Source: Terebella lapidaria (taxonomy: Eukaryota > Annelida > Polychaeta > Terebellida > Terebellidae). From it: 64,000 nt of DNA. The stretch is from NCBI GenBank assembly GCA_949152475.1, contig OX424557.1:26969462-27033461 (forward strand). The letters run 5' to 3'. This document shows, piece after piece, positions 25,101-35,478 of the stretch (within the stretch, counting starts at the first letter, position 1; every line of letters begins with the position of its first letter). The translations under genes and the position numbers were made by a program. The notes below the pieces were generated by a model. It was not told the origin of the DNA. It searched no databases and saw only the letters and a list, made by a program, of their open reading frames with translations.

Positions 25101-28098
25101 TTTCGCTTATAATGGGACCGATTTCGTTGCCATAGAAACGTCAATTACGTCATAACGGATTGACCGATCGCGCTAAAAATTTATATTGACCATAAGGGAC
25201 CGGCCCCACGTCGTTTCCAAGCATCAGATCGAAAATCGGAGGAGGTGACCTCCAAGGTCAAATATTCGACCTCAGGCGAACTTCTCAAGGTCAAGGTCAA
25301 ATGTCGAGGTCAAGGTCACAAAAGATAGAACTCGAGTTTATCTACAATATGAACTTGATTTGAAGTCTCTAGCACTATTAGAACCGAAGTTATGGCCACT
25401 TATGTGTTTTCAACGTTTTGCTTGACCTTGACCTTTGACCTTGACACACCAAAATAAGACGTTTTCTGGCCGGTATTCTACAGATTCTGCACACGTATTT
25501 TGGAAGCCTTTAATCAAGAACTGTGGACGCTAGAGTGCGAACAAACACACAAACACATCCACAAACCGATCAACATACTTGCCGAAAAATAAACAGGATG
25601 TTCGTTCTTCTGCGGACGTCAGCAAAATCGAAAATACGATTTTCTTATCAACTATTCGATGAACCACCCTAGCTCTGACGTTTAAAACATACATCTAAGA
25701 CCTCAAGCAGGCGTACAGTTGTCTTACCTTAGAACGGTCCTCCGTAACCTCCAGCAGGAGCAGAGCCCCTCTCACCACGGCGTACAGGTGTCTTACCTTA
25801 GAACGGTCCTCCGTAACCTCCAGCAGGAGCAGAGCCCCTCTCACCACGGCGTACAGGTGTCTTACCTTAGAACGGTCCTCCGTAACCTCCAGCAGGAGCA
25901 GAGCCCCTCTCACCACGGCGTACAGGTGTCTTACCTTAGAACGGTCCTCCGTAACCTCCAGCAGGAGCAGAGCCCCTCTCACCACGGCGTACACGTGTCT
26001 TACCTTAGAACGGTCCTCCGTGACCTCCAGCAGGAGCAGAGCCCCTCTCACCACGGCGTTCAGGTGTCTTACCTTAGCGCGGTCCTCCGTGACTTCCAGC
26101 AGGAGCAGAGCCCCTCTCACCACGGCGTACACGTCTTACCTTAGCGCGGTCCTCCGTGACCTCCAGCAGGAGCAGAGCCCCTCTCACCACGGCGTTCAGG
26201 TGCCTTACCTTCGAGCGGTCCTCCGTGACCTCCAGCAGGAGCAGAGCCCCTCTCACCACGGCGTTCAGGTGTCTTACCTTAGAGCGGTCCTCCGTGACCT
26301 CCAGCAGGAGCAGAGCCCCTCTCACCACGGCGTACAGGTGTCTTACCTTAGAACGGTCCTCCGTGACCTCCAGCAGGAGCAGAGCCCCTCTCACCACGGC
26401 GTTCAGGTGTCTTACCTTAGAACGGTCCTCCGTGACCTCCAGCAGGAGCAGAGCCCCTCTCACCACGGCGTACAGGTGTCTTACCTTAGCGCGGTCCTCT
26501 GTGACTTCCATCCGGAGCAGAGCCCCTCTCACCACGGCGCACACGTGTCTTACCTTAGAGCGGTCCTCCGTGACCTCCAGCAGGAGCAGAGCCCCTCTCA
26601 CCACGGCGTACAGGTGTCTTACCTTAGCGCGGTCCTCCGTGACCTCCAGCAGGAGCAGAGCCCCTCTCACCACAGCGCACACGTGTCTTACCTTAGAGCG
26701 GTCCTCCGTGACCTCCAGCAGGAGCAGAGCCCCTCTCACCACGGCGTACAGGTGTCTTACCTTAGAGCGGTCCTCCGTGACCTCCAGCAGGAGCAGAGCC
26801 CCTCTCACCACAGCGTACAGGTGTCTTACCTTAGAGCGGTCCTCCGTGACCTCCAGCAGGAGCAGAGCCCCTCTCACCACAGCGTACAGGTGTCTTATCT
26901 TAGAGCGGTCCTCCGTGACCTCCAGCAGGAGCAGAGCCCCTCTCACCACGGCGTACACGTCTTACCTTAGCGCGGTCCTCCATGACCTCCAGCAGGAGCA
27001 GAGCCCCTCTCACCACGGCGTACACGTCTTACCTTCGAGCGGCCCTCCGTGACCTCCAGCAGGAGCAGAGCCCCTCTCACCACGGCGTACAGGTGTCTTA
27101 CCTTAGCGCGGTCCTCCGTGACCTCCAGCAGGAGCAGAGCCCCTCTCAGCACAGCGCACACGTGTCTTACCTTACCGCGGTCCTCCGTGACCTCCAGCAG
27201 GAGCAGAGCCCCTCTCACCACGGCGTACAGGTGTCTTACCTTAGCGCGGTCCTCCGTGACCTTCAGCAGGAGCAGAGCCCCTCTCACCACAGCGCACACG
27301 TGTCTTACCTTAGAGCGGTCCTCCGTGACCTCCAGCAGGAGCAGAGCCCCTCTCACCACGGCGTACAGGTGTCTTACCTTAGAGCGGTCCTCCGTGACCT
27401 CCAGCAGGAGCAGAGCCCCTCTCACCACGGCGTACAGGTGTCTTACCTTAGCGCGGTCCTCCGTGACCTCCAGCAGGAGCAGAGCCCCTCTCACCACAGC
27501 GCACACGTGTCTTACCTTAGAGCGGTCCTCCGTGACCTCCAGCAGGAGCAGAGCCCCTCTCACCACGGCGTTCAGGTGTCTTACCTTAGCGCGGTCCTCC
27601 GTGACTTCCAGCAGGAGCAGAGCCCCTCTCACCACGGCGTACACGTCTTACCTTAGCGCGGTCCTCCGTGACCTCCAGCAGGAGCAGAGCCCCTCTCACG
27701 ACGGCGTTCAGGTGCCTTACCTTCGAGCGGTCCTCCGTGACCTCCAGCAGGAGCAGAGCCCCTCTCACCACGGCGTACAGGTGTCTTACCTTAGCGCGGT
27801 CCTCCGTGACCTCCAGCAGGAGCAGAGCCCCTCTCACCACGGCGTTCAGGTGTCTTACCTTAGAGCGGTCCTCCGTGACCTCCAGCAGGAGCAGAGCCCC
27901 TCTCACCACGGCGTACTGGTGTCTTACCTTCGAGCGGTCCTCCGTGACCTCCAGCAGGAGCAGAGCCCCTCTCACCACGGCGTAGTGGTGTCTTACCTTC
28001 GAGCGGTCCTCCGTGACCTCCAGCAGGAGCAGAGCCCCTCTCACCACGGCGTAAACGGACCTGGGTGGGCTGGAGAAGGAGCGGATCTCCGTCAGGTC
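22167..28098 (-). CDS. Dynein-stalk-like paralog C, 3' half only
   Basis: Three exons were recognised: 28098-27997, 22619-22428 and 22250-22167 (stop TAA). The first encodes DLTEIRSFSSPP then AVVRGALLLLEVTEDRSK, equivalent to the fourth exon of paralog D and the same length (102 nt). The second encodes SWAVCRKYL, HPEIAARVREILEE and AVSKAAHALYTW, the most dynein-like tip of the five copies. The last starts TMEAITSV and ends soon after RQREIF, so its tail is the shortest. The 5.4-kb intron after exon one begins with a minisatellite built from that exon's end and donor. I could not find the 5' exons between 28.1 and 56 kb; they may be lost, or separated by the transposon pile. It may be a pseudogene. 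Confidence 0.72.
22900..25580. repeat. Dispersed repeats rich in AGGTCAAGGTCA, several copies
   Basis: At least three overlapping partial copies of one family lie in the large intron of paralog C. Shared blocks are cttgaaacatgcaatttcgc (near 23215, 23830, 25090), tttcaaacgagcta followed by a ggtcaaggtca run (near 23475 and 24735), and aaacgtcaattacgtca (near 23265 and 25135). Non-coding, with gaccttgacc words on both strands. Confidence 0.7.
25716..28049 (-). repeat. 69-bp minisatellite made from an exon end and its splice donor
   Basis: About 34 head-to-tail units of 69 bp; four units are 67 bp (near 26131, 26955, 27025 and 27645). Read on the minus strand each unit carries the last 23 or so codons of the paralog C exon at 28098-27997, ending CGCTC(T/G)AAG, followed by the donor GTAAGACAC. 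The exon itself is the first unit. Sub-types differ at GCGTACAGG, GCGTTCAGG and GCGCACACG and recur in blocks, showing later shuffling. Units are open on both strands, so long apparent reading frames here are a by-product. Confidence 0.95.
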
Positions 28099-28884
28099 CT
28101 AAATTCAACATGAATGTCAGTTCCTTTCAGTGGGGTGTGTTTGAGAAAACATGTCCTTTTTTTATATCAGTTCACAAAAATCAGGCAAATGACGGGGTAC
28201 AAATATTAGAAAAAATGAAGTAAAACCTACCAGATGATTGATCATATTGGAATAACCAATTCAAATGACTATTATGTATCCTCGATCAATGCCGTGTTAT
28301 GCAGACAATAACAGTTCCTGTTGCGTACTTGTGTGCTGTTTTAACGGTGTATGATTCATTCACTTTCTTAAATCTATGCACTGTTGGTGCTACTTCACAA
28401 CCATGTATTTTGTTAATCGTATTAAAGACCGATATCAGGGCAAGAAACACTAAAACTATAATACTTATCTTAGGAAACTTTTATAAGTGTGTCCAGTATT
28501 AGGATTGCATGGAGGTATATATGGGACATAATCGTTTGTTTGCTTAATCCTTGCCAAGTTATTCGGCCTCAGTAATATGATACGGTTCCATGACATGGTC
28601 ACGTATACTGATAATATATTGAAGGACTTAACAACCGTCATTATTTATATTGTGAGACAGGATATCATACATGTAGAAGATATACATGTGTTCTTCTGTA
28701 AAACATGAAGTTTGTTGATGATATCGATTGCGATTCGAACGAATCAAACAGCTTTTAGACAAAATGGCGGACCTTTCGTCATATATGTGAAGGATTCAAG
28801 TGCGGCGTTCTTCGTCCAGCGTCTATTATCACATCCAGCGAAAACCAGTGGAGTGGAATTCATGCCTTGTGATGTGTTTAAATG
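28099..28884. other. No feature seen
   Basis: DNA just upstream of the first recognised exon of paralog C. The preceding exon (ending in phase 0) was looked for on the minus strand and not found. No repeat was recognised. Confidence 0.4.
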
Positions 28885-29990
28885 TCATTACCCTCGCCCA
28901 GATAGGGGAGAGGGTATTGCATTTGGGTCTGTCTCCCTGTCTGTCTGACTCCCCGTCTGTCTACCTCCCTGTCTGTCTGTCCGCGCGCATAACTCGAAAA
29001 CGAATGGTCCGATCGACTTCAAACTTATGGAGATGAAGCGGCAGTGGCTCGGTCCTCCTCAAATTTTGTCGGAATCGGATAAAAACGGTTGCCATGGCAA
29101 CGGAAAACGTGAAAATCACATAAATGGCTATAACTCGGGTTCTACTTTATATTATTTATATTATACAACTACTATTGTATTTTTCTTTGGCCAATTCCAG
29201 ATCGTATGGTGTACAGCCGATGGTCGTACGACTAAAATTTTCCATTATCGCTCGATGTCGAAAAGTTGGGGGTTCGCGATTTCGGTTATTTTTTCCATCG
29301 ACTTTTCAGGGCAAATATCTGCGCTAATAACGGTTCAGTCGTTCTGAAATTTATAGGACTGGAGCGGTATGGTAATGGCTCGGTCTCCTTCAAATTTTGT
29401 CAAAATCAAATGAAAACGGTTGCCATGGCAACGGAAAAAGTGAAAATGTCATAATTGGCTATAACTCCGATTCTACTTGATATTGATTTTTCCAACTATT
29501 TTTGTATTTTTCTTTGGCTAATTCCGGACCCTATGGTGTACGGCCGATGGTCGTACGACTAAAATTCTCCGATATCGCTCGATGTCGAAAAATTAGGGGT
29601 CACAATTTCACGACTTTTGAGTGTTCTGAGACTCAAGGCTATATTGTGAAGCTAGTTTTCAATCGTTTTAACTCATTCTCGTTCAGGAGATGTGCCTGGA
29701 TGATAGAAATAATACTCTGAAATTTTACAGCCCAATATTGAACGACAAGGTCAAGGTCAGATAAAGGATAAAAATCGAAAAGTTGCAATAACTTATATTA
29801 GTGATTAATTTCCCTTATTGAATTTGTATTTTTCAGTGCTCAATTCCCATTATTTGCTGTATGACCGATGGTCATATGATAAAAATCCCCCATTATCGCC
29901 CCGAGAGAAAGTGTAAGGGTCATCAGCCGAAATCACTGATTCGTAGTATTTCGAGGTTTGGTAATTCCCAAACCACTGACGATATTCAAT
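28885..29990 (+). repeat. Dispersed repeat family 'attaccctcgcc', copy 1
   Basis: Starts cattaccctcgcccagatag, then gtctgtctccctgtctgtct, then a cataactcgaaaacgaatgg block and caaattttgtc. It continues to about 29990 with ccattatcgcc. The core, with gttgccatggcaacgg, is duplicated inside (near 29090 and 29420). A second copy is at 54951-55760. It has no coding sense. Confidence 0.75.
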
Positions 29991-30079
29991 AGAATGTTGA
30001 ATTAAAGTATGAAGTATAAAGGTGTGATAGCTGGCGAAGTTGTAAGTTTTAAGAATTTTTGTAAGTGTTAAGAATACAG

Positions 30080-31372
30080 ATTCTGAATATAGAAATATAT
30101 CTTGTGGTGTGCCTCAAGGTAGTGTGTCTTTACTCTTCATTTAAATACAAATGGCCTCCCAAGTGTATTGTGTAATTCCCAATGTATCTTATACACAGAT
30201 GATACAACCATATATACTTTTGTCCAAAATGTATCAGACATACAAAAAGAAGTTAAGTGTGATTTAGTCAAATTATCAGACTGGTTTTATGCTAACAAGC
30301 TTTCCCTCGATGTGCAAAAAAACTACTTTTCTTGTCTTCAGCTTAACAGGGCCAATGTGCAACAGTCGTCAGACACTTAGTTTTGGAAAACATGTAATTA
30401 ATAGAGTGCAATCAACCAAATTTCTTGGAATCTATTATAGTTTGGTGCATTGTCATTTTAACTATGGATTTATGCTGTGGGGCACTGCGCATTTATGTAA
30501 AACACGCCAACTGGTAATTCTTCAGAAGAAAGCTGTAAGACTTGTACTGAATATGTCATATAACCCTCATCAGCACCTCTGTTTGTAAGGCTAGGTATAC
30601 GTCCATTTAATCAGATAATCTTATTTCAAATATACAAATCCATGTATAAATTCCACAACAAGTTGTTGCCATGTTCTTTACATGCACTATTTCCTCGAAA
30701 TGTCGAAATACATCATTACAATACCAGAAATGTTCGTGACCCACATATTATGTCACTCAAAACCAACTTAGCAATAAGAATTTTTATGTATCGTGGCCCA
30801 AAAATGTGGTGTGATTTGCCTCATGATATTAAAAATTGTAAGTCCATATACTATTTTGGTAAAATAATTAAAGTAATGATGCAAAGTACTTAACTATCAT
30901 AATCCTGATAATGTATAACTGTTTTATTGGTTTATTAGATTGTCATAATGTATCTTAGAACAGTGTTATTTTGTTGAAACTATCATAATGCAACTCACGA
31001 GTTATTCAGAATCTCATCACAAAATGTCATACCGGTAATCCCATTTTTGTCATGTAGACAATGTGATACTCAACATGCTTGAACCATATGTTCATAGTGT
31101 AAGACACCAATATTCTGTGTTATCTGTATACATATCCATGACCACTGATCCACCAACATTATGCGAGGTTTATGTGCAGTATGTATGTTATTTTTGTTCA
31201 CTGAATCCTTTATAAAGTGAATATATAGTTATTATATCTTATGGTTGCACCAACAACAGATTTTGTCTTTGTGTAACCTCAGACTTGCATTTCTTTGTCA
31301 TCAATATAATGTAACTGTGTACTAGTATATGTGTGTATGGTCTGGAATAAATTGAATTGAATTGAATAAATT
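30080..31372 (+). pseudogene. LINE 3' fragment: reverse transcriptase end
   Basis: A CGVPQGS block near 30105 begins the fragment. It is followed by CILYTDDTTIYTF (the RT catalytic Y-x-D-D motif), KLSDWFYANKLSLDVQK, TKFLGIYY and HFNYGFMLWG, then YNTRNVRDPH and RGPKMWCDLP near 30715-30830. These are the usual closing blocks of CR1/L2-like LINE proteins. Frames change and stops occur between blocks. The tail near 31340-31372 is a run of gaattgaatt words, typical of a LINE 3' end. The 5' part is missing. Confidence 0.82.
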
Positions 31373-32649
31373 CGAGAGATTTTTTGTCAAGGACGGAGAA
31401 AAACCTCATTTGAAGTACGTGTCTAAACGTGTACATGCCAAAATGCACGGGGGACTATCCGTTCCGTATAGAATGGTTAACGGCGGTTTGGTTCCGATTT
31501 ACGTGTAACGTTATTTGCCGACAGTCAAAACAAAAGCGACCTGTGCGATCTTGCTTCGATTACTACCTCGATATTAATCCATTTATCACCAAATGTATAC
31601 ATATCATGAGTTTCGGGCATACTTCAGTGGCGGATCTAGGAATTTTATTTGGGGGAGCAGTGATCATGAAGGCTCATGTATTACGGGAGAGAGTCCTAGT
31701 CCATAGGCGTGGGGTCTGGGGCCCGGCAAGGGCCCTAGAAGCTTAAGGGATTTAGATGTTGATTCTGGGCATTTTAAGGATCAAACATAGTCTCCAGATC
31801 CAACAACGTTTTGTGTGAATTTTCTGGAGAATGAGATTGAGATTCTAAAAATTCAGATTTTCACTGAGCAATCTTTGACATTATATTCCATCGATGATCG
31901 ACCCTGTCGTCTGACACATGTTTAATCCAAGTTTAAGGGTGGGAATCGCCTAGCATTATCTTTAACTTTGTATTGATCCATGTTTGTCTTTATAGCTTCG
32001 CCATATAAACACCAAATTGTCCCAAAATTTGACCATAGATACCCTAAATCTGGTCAATGAATACTTTGGCAACAAAGTTATAATTTGTTTGATTACGCAA
32101 TGAATACTGGCAGTTTAACGTCACTGATAGATAACAAGGTAGATCTTCAATTCATTTACACGCCTTGTAGGGGAAACTTTCAGGATAGTGGCGTGACATG
32201 ATGTAGATCCCTAACCGAGGCTCACTTTTTATGCTTCCATGGATACGTAGTCGATGTAAATCGGATTTTTTTTACATGCAAATTTAGCAGATATAGCGAA
32301 TTTTTTGTCGGTAAAAGCATACGGCAGTCATAATTGGTGCACACGAACGGATTAAGCTGTATGCATAATACAATGACCACGATTCGACTGAAATCGACTC
32401 AAGCGAATTTTTTGCGATCTGACTTTCCCCAGATGTTCAACTCAGTGGAAATCATGCCATACACTCAACTTAGAAAATTTAGCAAGCAAGTCATTGTTTG
32501 TCGGCTCGTTCTTTTCATCTAAATGCAACAACAAATGGGGCTCACAGTTTTGAAATACGCCAGACTTTCGTCGACGTGCATAGACCTACTGGAGAAAGAA
32601 GAATCTGGATGAACTTGCTCGTATATATTGTAACCATTTCTCACATTAT

Positions 32650-32757
32650 GTATAGGATAATGCCCTAGGCTGAGTATTTCTCACGAATAGAGACCGAGGC
32701 CGAAGGCCGAGGTTTCTATTCGTGAGGAATACGAAGCCGTAGGCATTATCCGACATA
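32650..32757. repeat. Hairpin of about 100 bp
   Basis: Near-perfect inverted repeat: ggataatgccctaggctgag and tctcacgaatagagacc on the left pair with ggtttctattcgtgag and gccgtaggcattatcc on the right, around a gaggccgaaggccgag centre. It has the form of a small fold-back MITE. No target duplication is clear. Confidence 0.75.
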
Positions 32758-32766
32758 GTGCATGCA

Positions 32767-32832
32767 CCCCCCCCCCCCCACACACACACACACACACACA
32801 TTTCTGACACATGCCCCCCCCCCCCCCCCCCT
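32767..32832. repeat. Poly-C, (CA)n and poly-C tract
   Basis: A run of C, about eleven CA units, a short spacer, then a second run of C. A simple repeat and possible assembly or length-variation hotspot. The proline/histidine-rich frames here are not genes. Confidence 0.9.
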
Positions 32833-34518
32833 TCCACATACTCTTTCAGTTCATAAACAACATATCACATACACTTTACGTAATTCGCTATATAAACAAC
32901 AAAACTGCAAATGCAACGCACAGTCCTTGCCCAATCAAGTGTATCCGTCAGGAAAGCTTTGGATCTACGTCACCACATGACTCAGCTCAGTGATTTGTAC
33001 ATTCAACCCTAGTCCGCTTTCTGTTGTTATGGCTACAATATACATGGTTCCAATTCAGTATGTTTCTGGTGGACTCGCACTGTGCCTTTGAATTGTTTTC
33101 TCTCCCTAGTAACGCGTTTGTGAGTATTGCTCAAACGGAACCCTATAAAAACAAACGCGGCAAAAGGTGCGCTCACTTCGAAACAGCAAGCTACGTGACA
33201 TGAACTTTTCGTGATGAAAAATGCAACACATGGATAACGCCGCATGCGGATATAAACACGTGTTCTGACGCGCTTGTTTGTTGGATACTGTTGCAAAATC
33301 TTATTCCTGGGAATGACTCAAAACTTTGGTGTAACCAGATGCAGTACATGAACAACATATCAGATTAGTAAACCGGTGAGTATATCACTTACTCCTTTGA
33401 ATTCAAAAGAAAATTAGCATTTTCTCCTTCTGCATTATCTAACGGGTTGCACCCGTGTACAAAGAATTGAAGCATAATTTTTGCCCGAACAAATATATTT
33501 ATCCTGCGTTCTTTCAATCCTTGTAAGAAAATAAAAAACGATTTGTACACATGTATTTACAGAATTCCTCGTAAAATCACTACGGCGATTCTAAAGTTTG
33601 ATCCATGACTTCAACGTACGACTGGTAAGTAATTTTGTGTGTGTAATATTTGTGGATTTAATTTATTTGTGTTGAAAGTTCTGTTCAAATTGTTCCCATA
33701 ATACATATGCTGAATCGCTATAAACTAGATTTGAAGAGGAAAAAATCAAACATTCATGTTTGTATATTTAATTCATGTTTGCAGGAAAATTACGTTATGC
33801 GTGATCGCTGGAGGTTTCTCTAGGATATCGGTACATTTGCGGATGTGGAATATCGCAGGATTATTATCAAAACCTCCGGAATTCCAAGGATATTGTGAAT
33901 ATAAACGTTTTCACTGGATTTCTGCAGAAGGCGGATGATTTCATGAACCAAATGTCCAAAAGTTAACAAAACTGTTGTGACCCATGGATTAAACTCGCAC
34001 ACCATAAGGATTAGCAGTTTATGCACATCGAGTAATATATAAGTTTGATACATGTATATGTTTGGCAATAAAAAATACAATCCCGAGTGTTTACTGTGTC
34101 CACCAGTATTGATTTATTTTCATTCAATACCTGGGACAGGTATTTATTGGGAATAAATACCTCCCACAGAGGTATTTATTACAAATAGATACCTGCTCGA
34201 GACAATGGAATCATGCACTATATGCAGTGAATTTCAGAACACTAATTCTCGGTTCGTGATCACGGACATATGAATTTATTGTTGTGCAAGTATCATCGCA
34301 ATTAACACCGTCATGAGAAAGTTCTACCTTGTTATCTGTTGCGTACATTCATTTTTTCATATTCATATACTATCATAGTAAGTCCTCGTTCTAACATAGC
34401 AACTACAGACCAAATTTAAAATACATTTGATTAGAATTCGCGGAGATATTGACAAAAACGTTTACGGGTACGGTTTAAGTGACAATTGAAATTCGTAGGC
34501 GATTCCCCACCTTACATG

Positions 34519-35414
34519 TGTAACAAAACCATGCAACTGCCGCGCTGAAACGTTCGTTAGGAACGGTCACGTGATCTACAAAGTCCACTTGCGAAGACAC
34601 CGTTCGCGGAAGAACCGTTCGCGGAAGCACGATTGCGGAAGCATCATCAGCGGAAGCATCGTTCGCGGAAGAACCGTTCGCGGAAGCACGATTGCGGAAG
34701 CATCGTCAGCGGAAGCATCAGTCGCGGAAGCACCGTTCGCGGAAGAGGAGCCTTCGCGGAAGAACCGTTCGCGGACGCAGTCTTCACCACGTGGAGAAGA
34801 GTGCGGAAGATACGTTCGCGGACGAAGATGCGCGCGCAGCCACCCTGGCTATATAAGGGAGAGCGGACGGCCGCTCTGAGAGCACTGCAACAGCGACATC
34901 GACCGTGGGGAGATCGTCACCGCCACAGCCAAGGGACTCGACGAACTCCGTGCGGACGACTCCTTCTTCAGGGCCTTAGAGTCAACCGGGATTTAGACCG
35001 ACTACCTGGAGAAACCATTCGACTAAGCGGGACGGGAAACTTCAACGGGAAGGGACAGAGAGACGCCGCCGGCTAAGAACTCTTTTTAGTTGTGCCCTCG
35101 TGCACTATTTATTTTTGAAATGTGATCATACAGTGCTCCATGTCTGAACTTCATATTTGTACGTCACGTGGGTGACCAGCCATACAATTGTAAGTTGATT
35201 TGATGTATATAAATCTTCAATTTATTTACATCTGAGTTGCTTCTTGCCTAAGTGAAGCCGGTGAGCTACGGAGTGATGATACACCAGCGTTGGGGGACAC
35301 CAATTTAGTGACGGCTCTCGAATCACAACGAGCGGGAGTTACATAAAGTCTATACGATCAGAGAAACCAGGTTTTTTGGGCCACACCGAAAACAAGTCAT
35401 TACCAAACGTCACA
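34519..35414 (+). repeat. 5' LTR of the Gypsy element
   Basis: 896 bp, from TGTAACAAAACC to CGTCACA. It carries about 14 copies of a GTTCGCGGAAG-type word (34600-34825), then a TATATAAG box at 34850-34857. A T/A-rich part follows before the end. Confidence 0.92.
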
Positions 35415-35478
35415 ACTTGGTGCACGTGACCAGGATCCCCGAGGGTCTACTGCCAGGGAACGAACCTCAGCATCACTC

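Noticed and set aside
25716-28049. CRISPR-like array
   Set aside because: Units are contiguous with no unique spacers, and the genome is eukaryotic.
18377-28098. Paralogs C, D and E as one long gene with repeated domains
   Set aside because: Each set of exons ends in its own stop codon after the RQ motif, and D and E have their own start exons (that of D is tentative).
25719-28113. Long plus-strand frames with VSYLRTVLRDLQQEQSPSHHG-type repeats
   Set aside because: They are the antisense reading of the 69-bp minisatellite. Minus-strand exon structure and the paralogs explain the unit.
32762-32993. Pro/His-rich frames
   Set aside because: Produced by poly-C and CA tracts.
34571-35076. Frames of 102 and 147 codons in the LTR as genes
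   Set aside because: They occur identically in both LTRs and consist of the translated word array.
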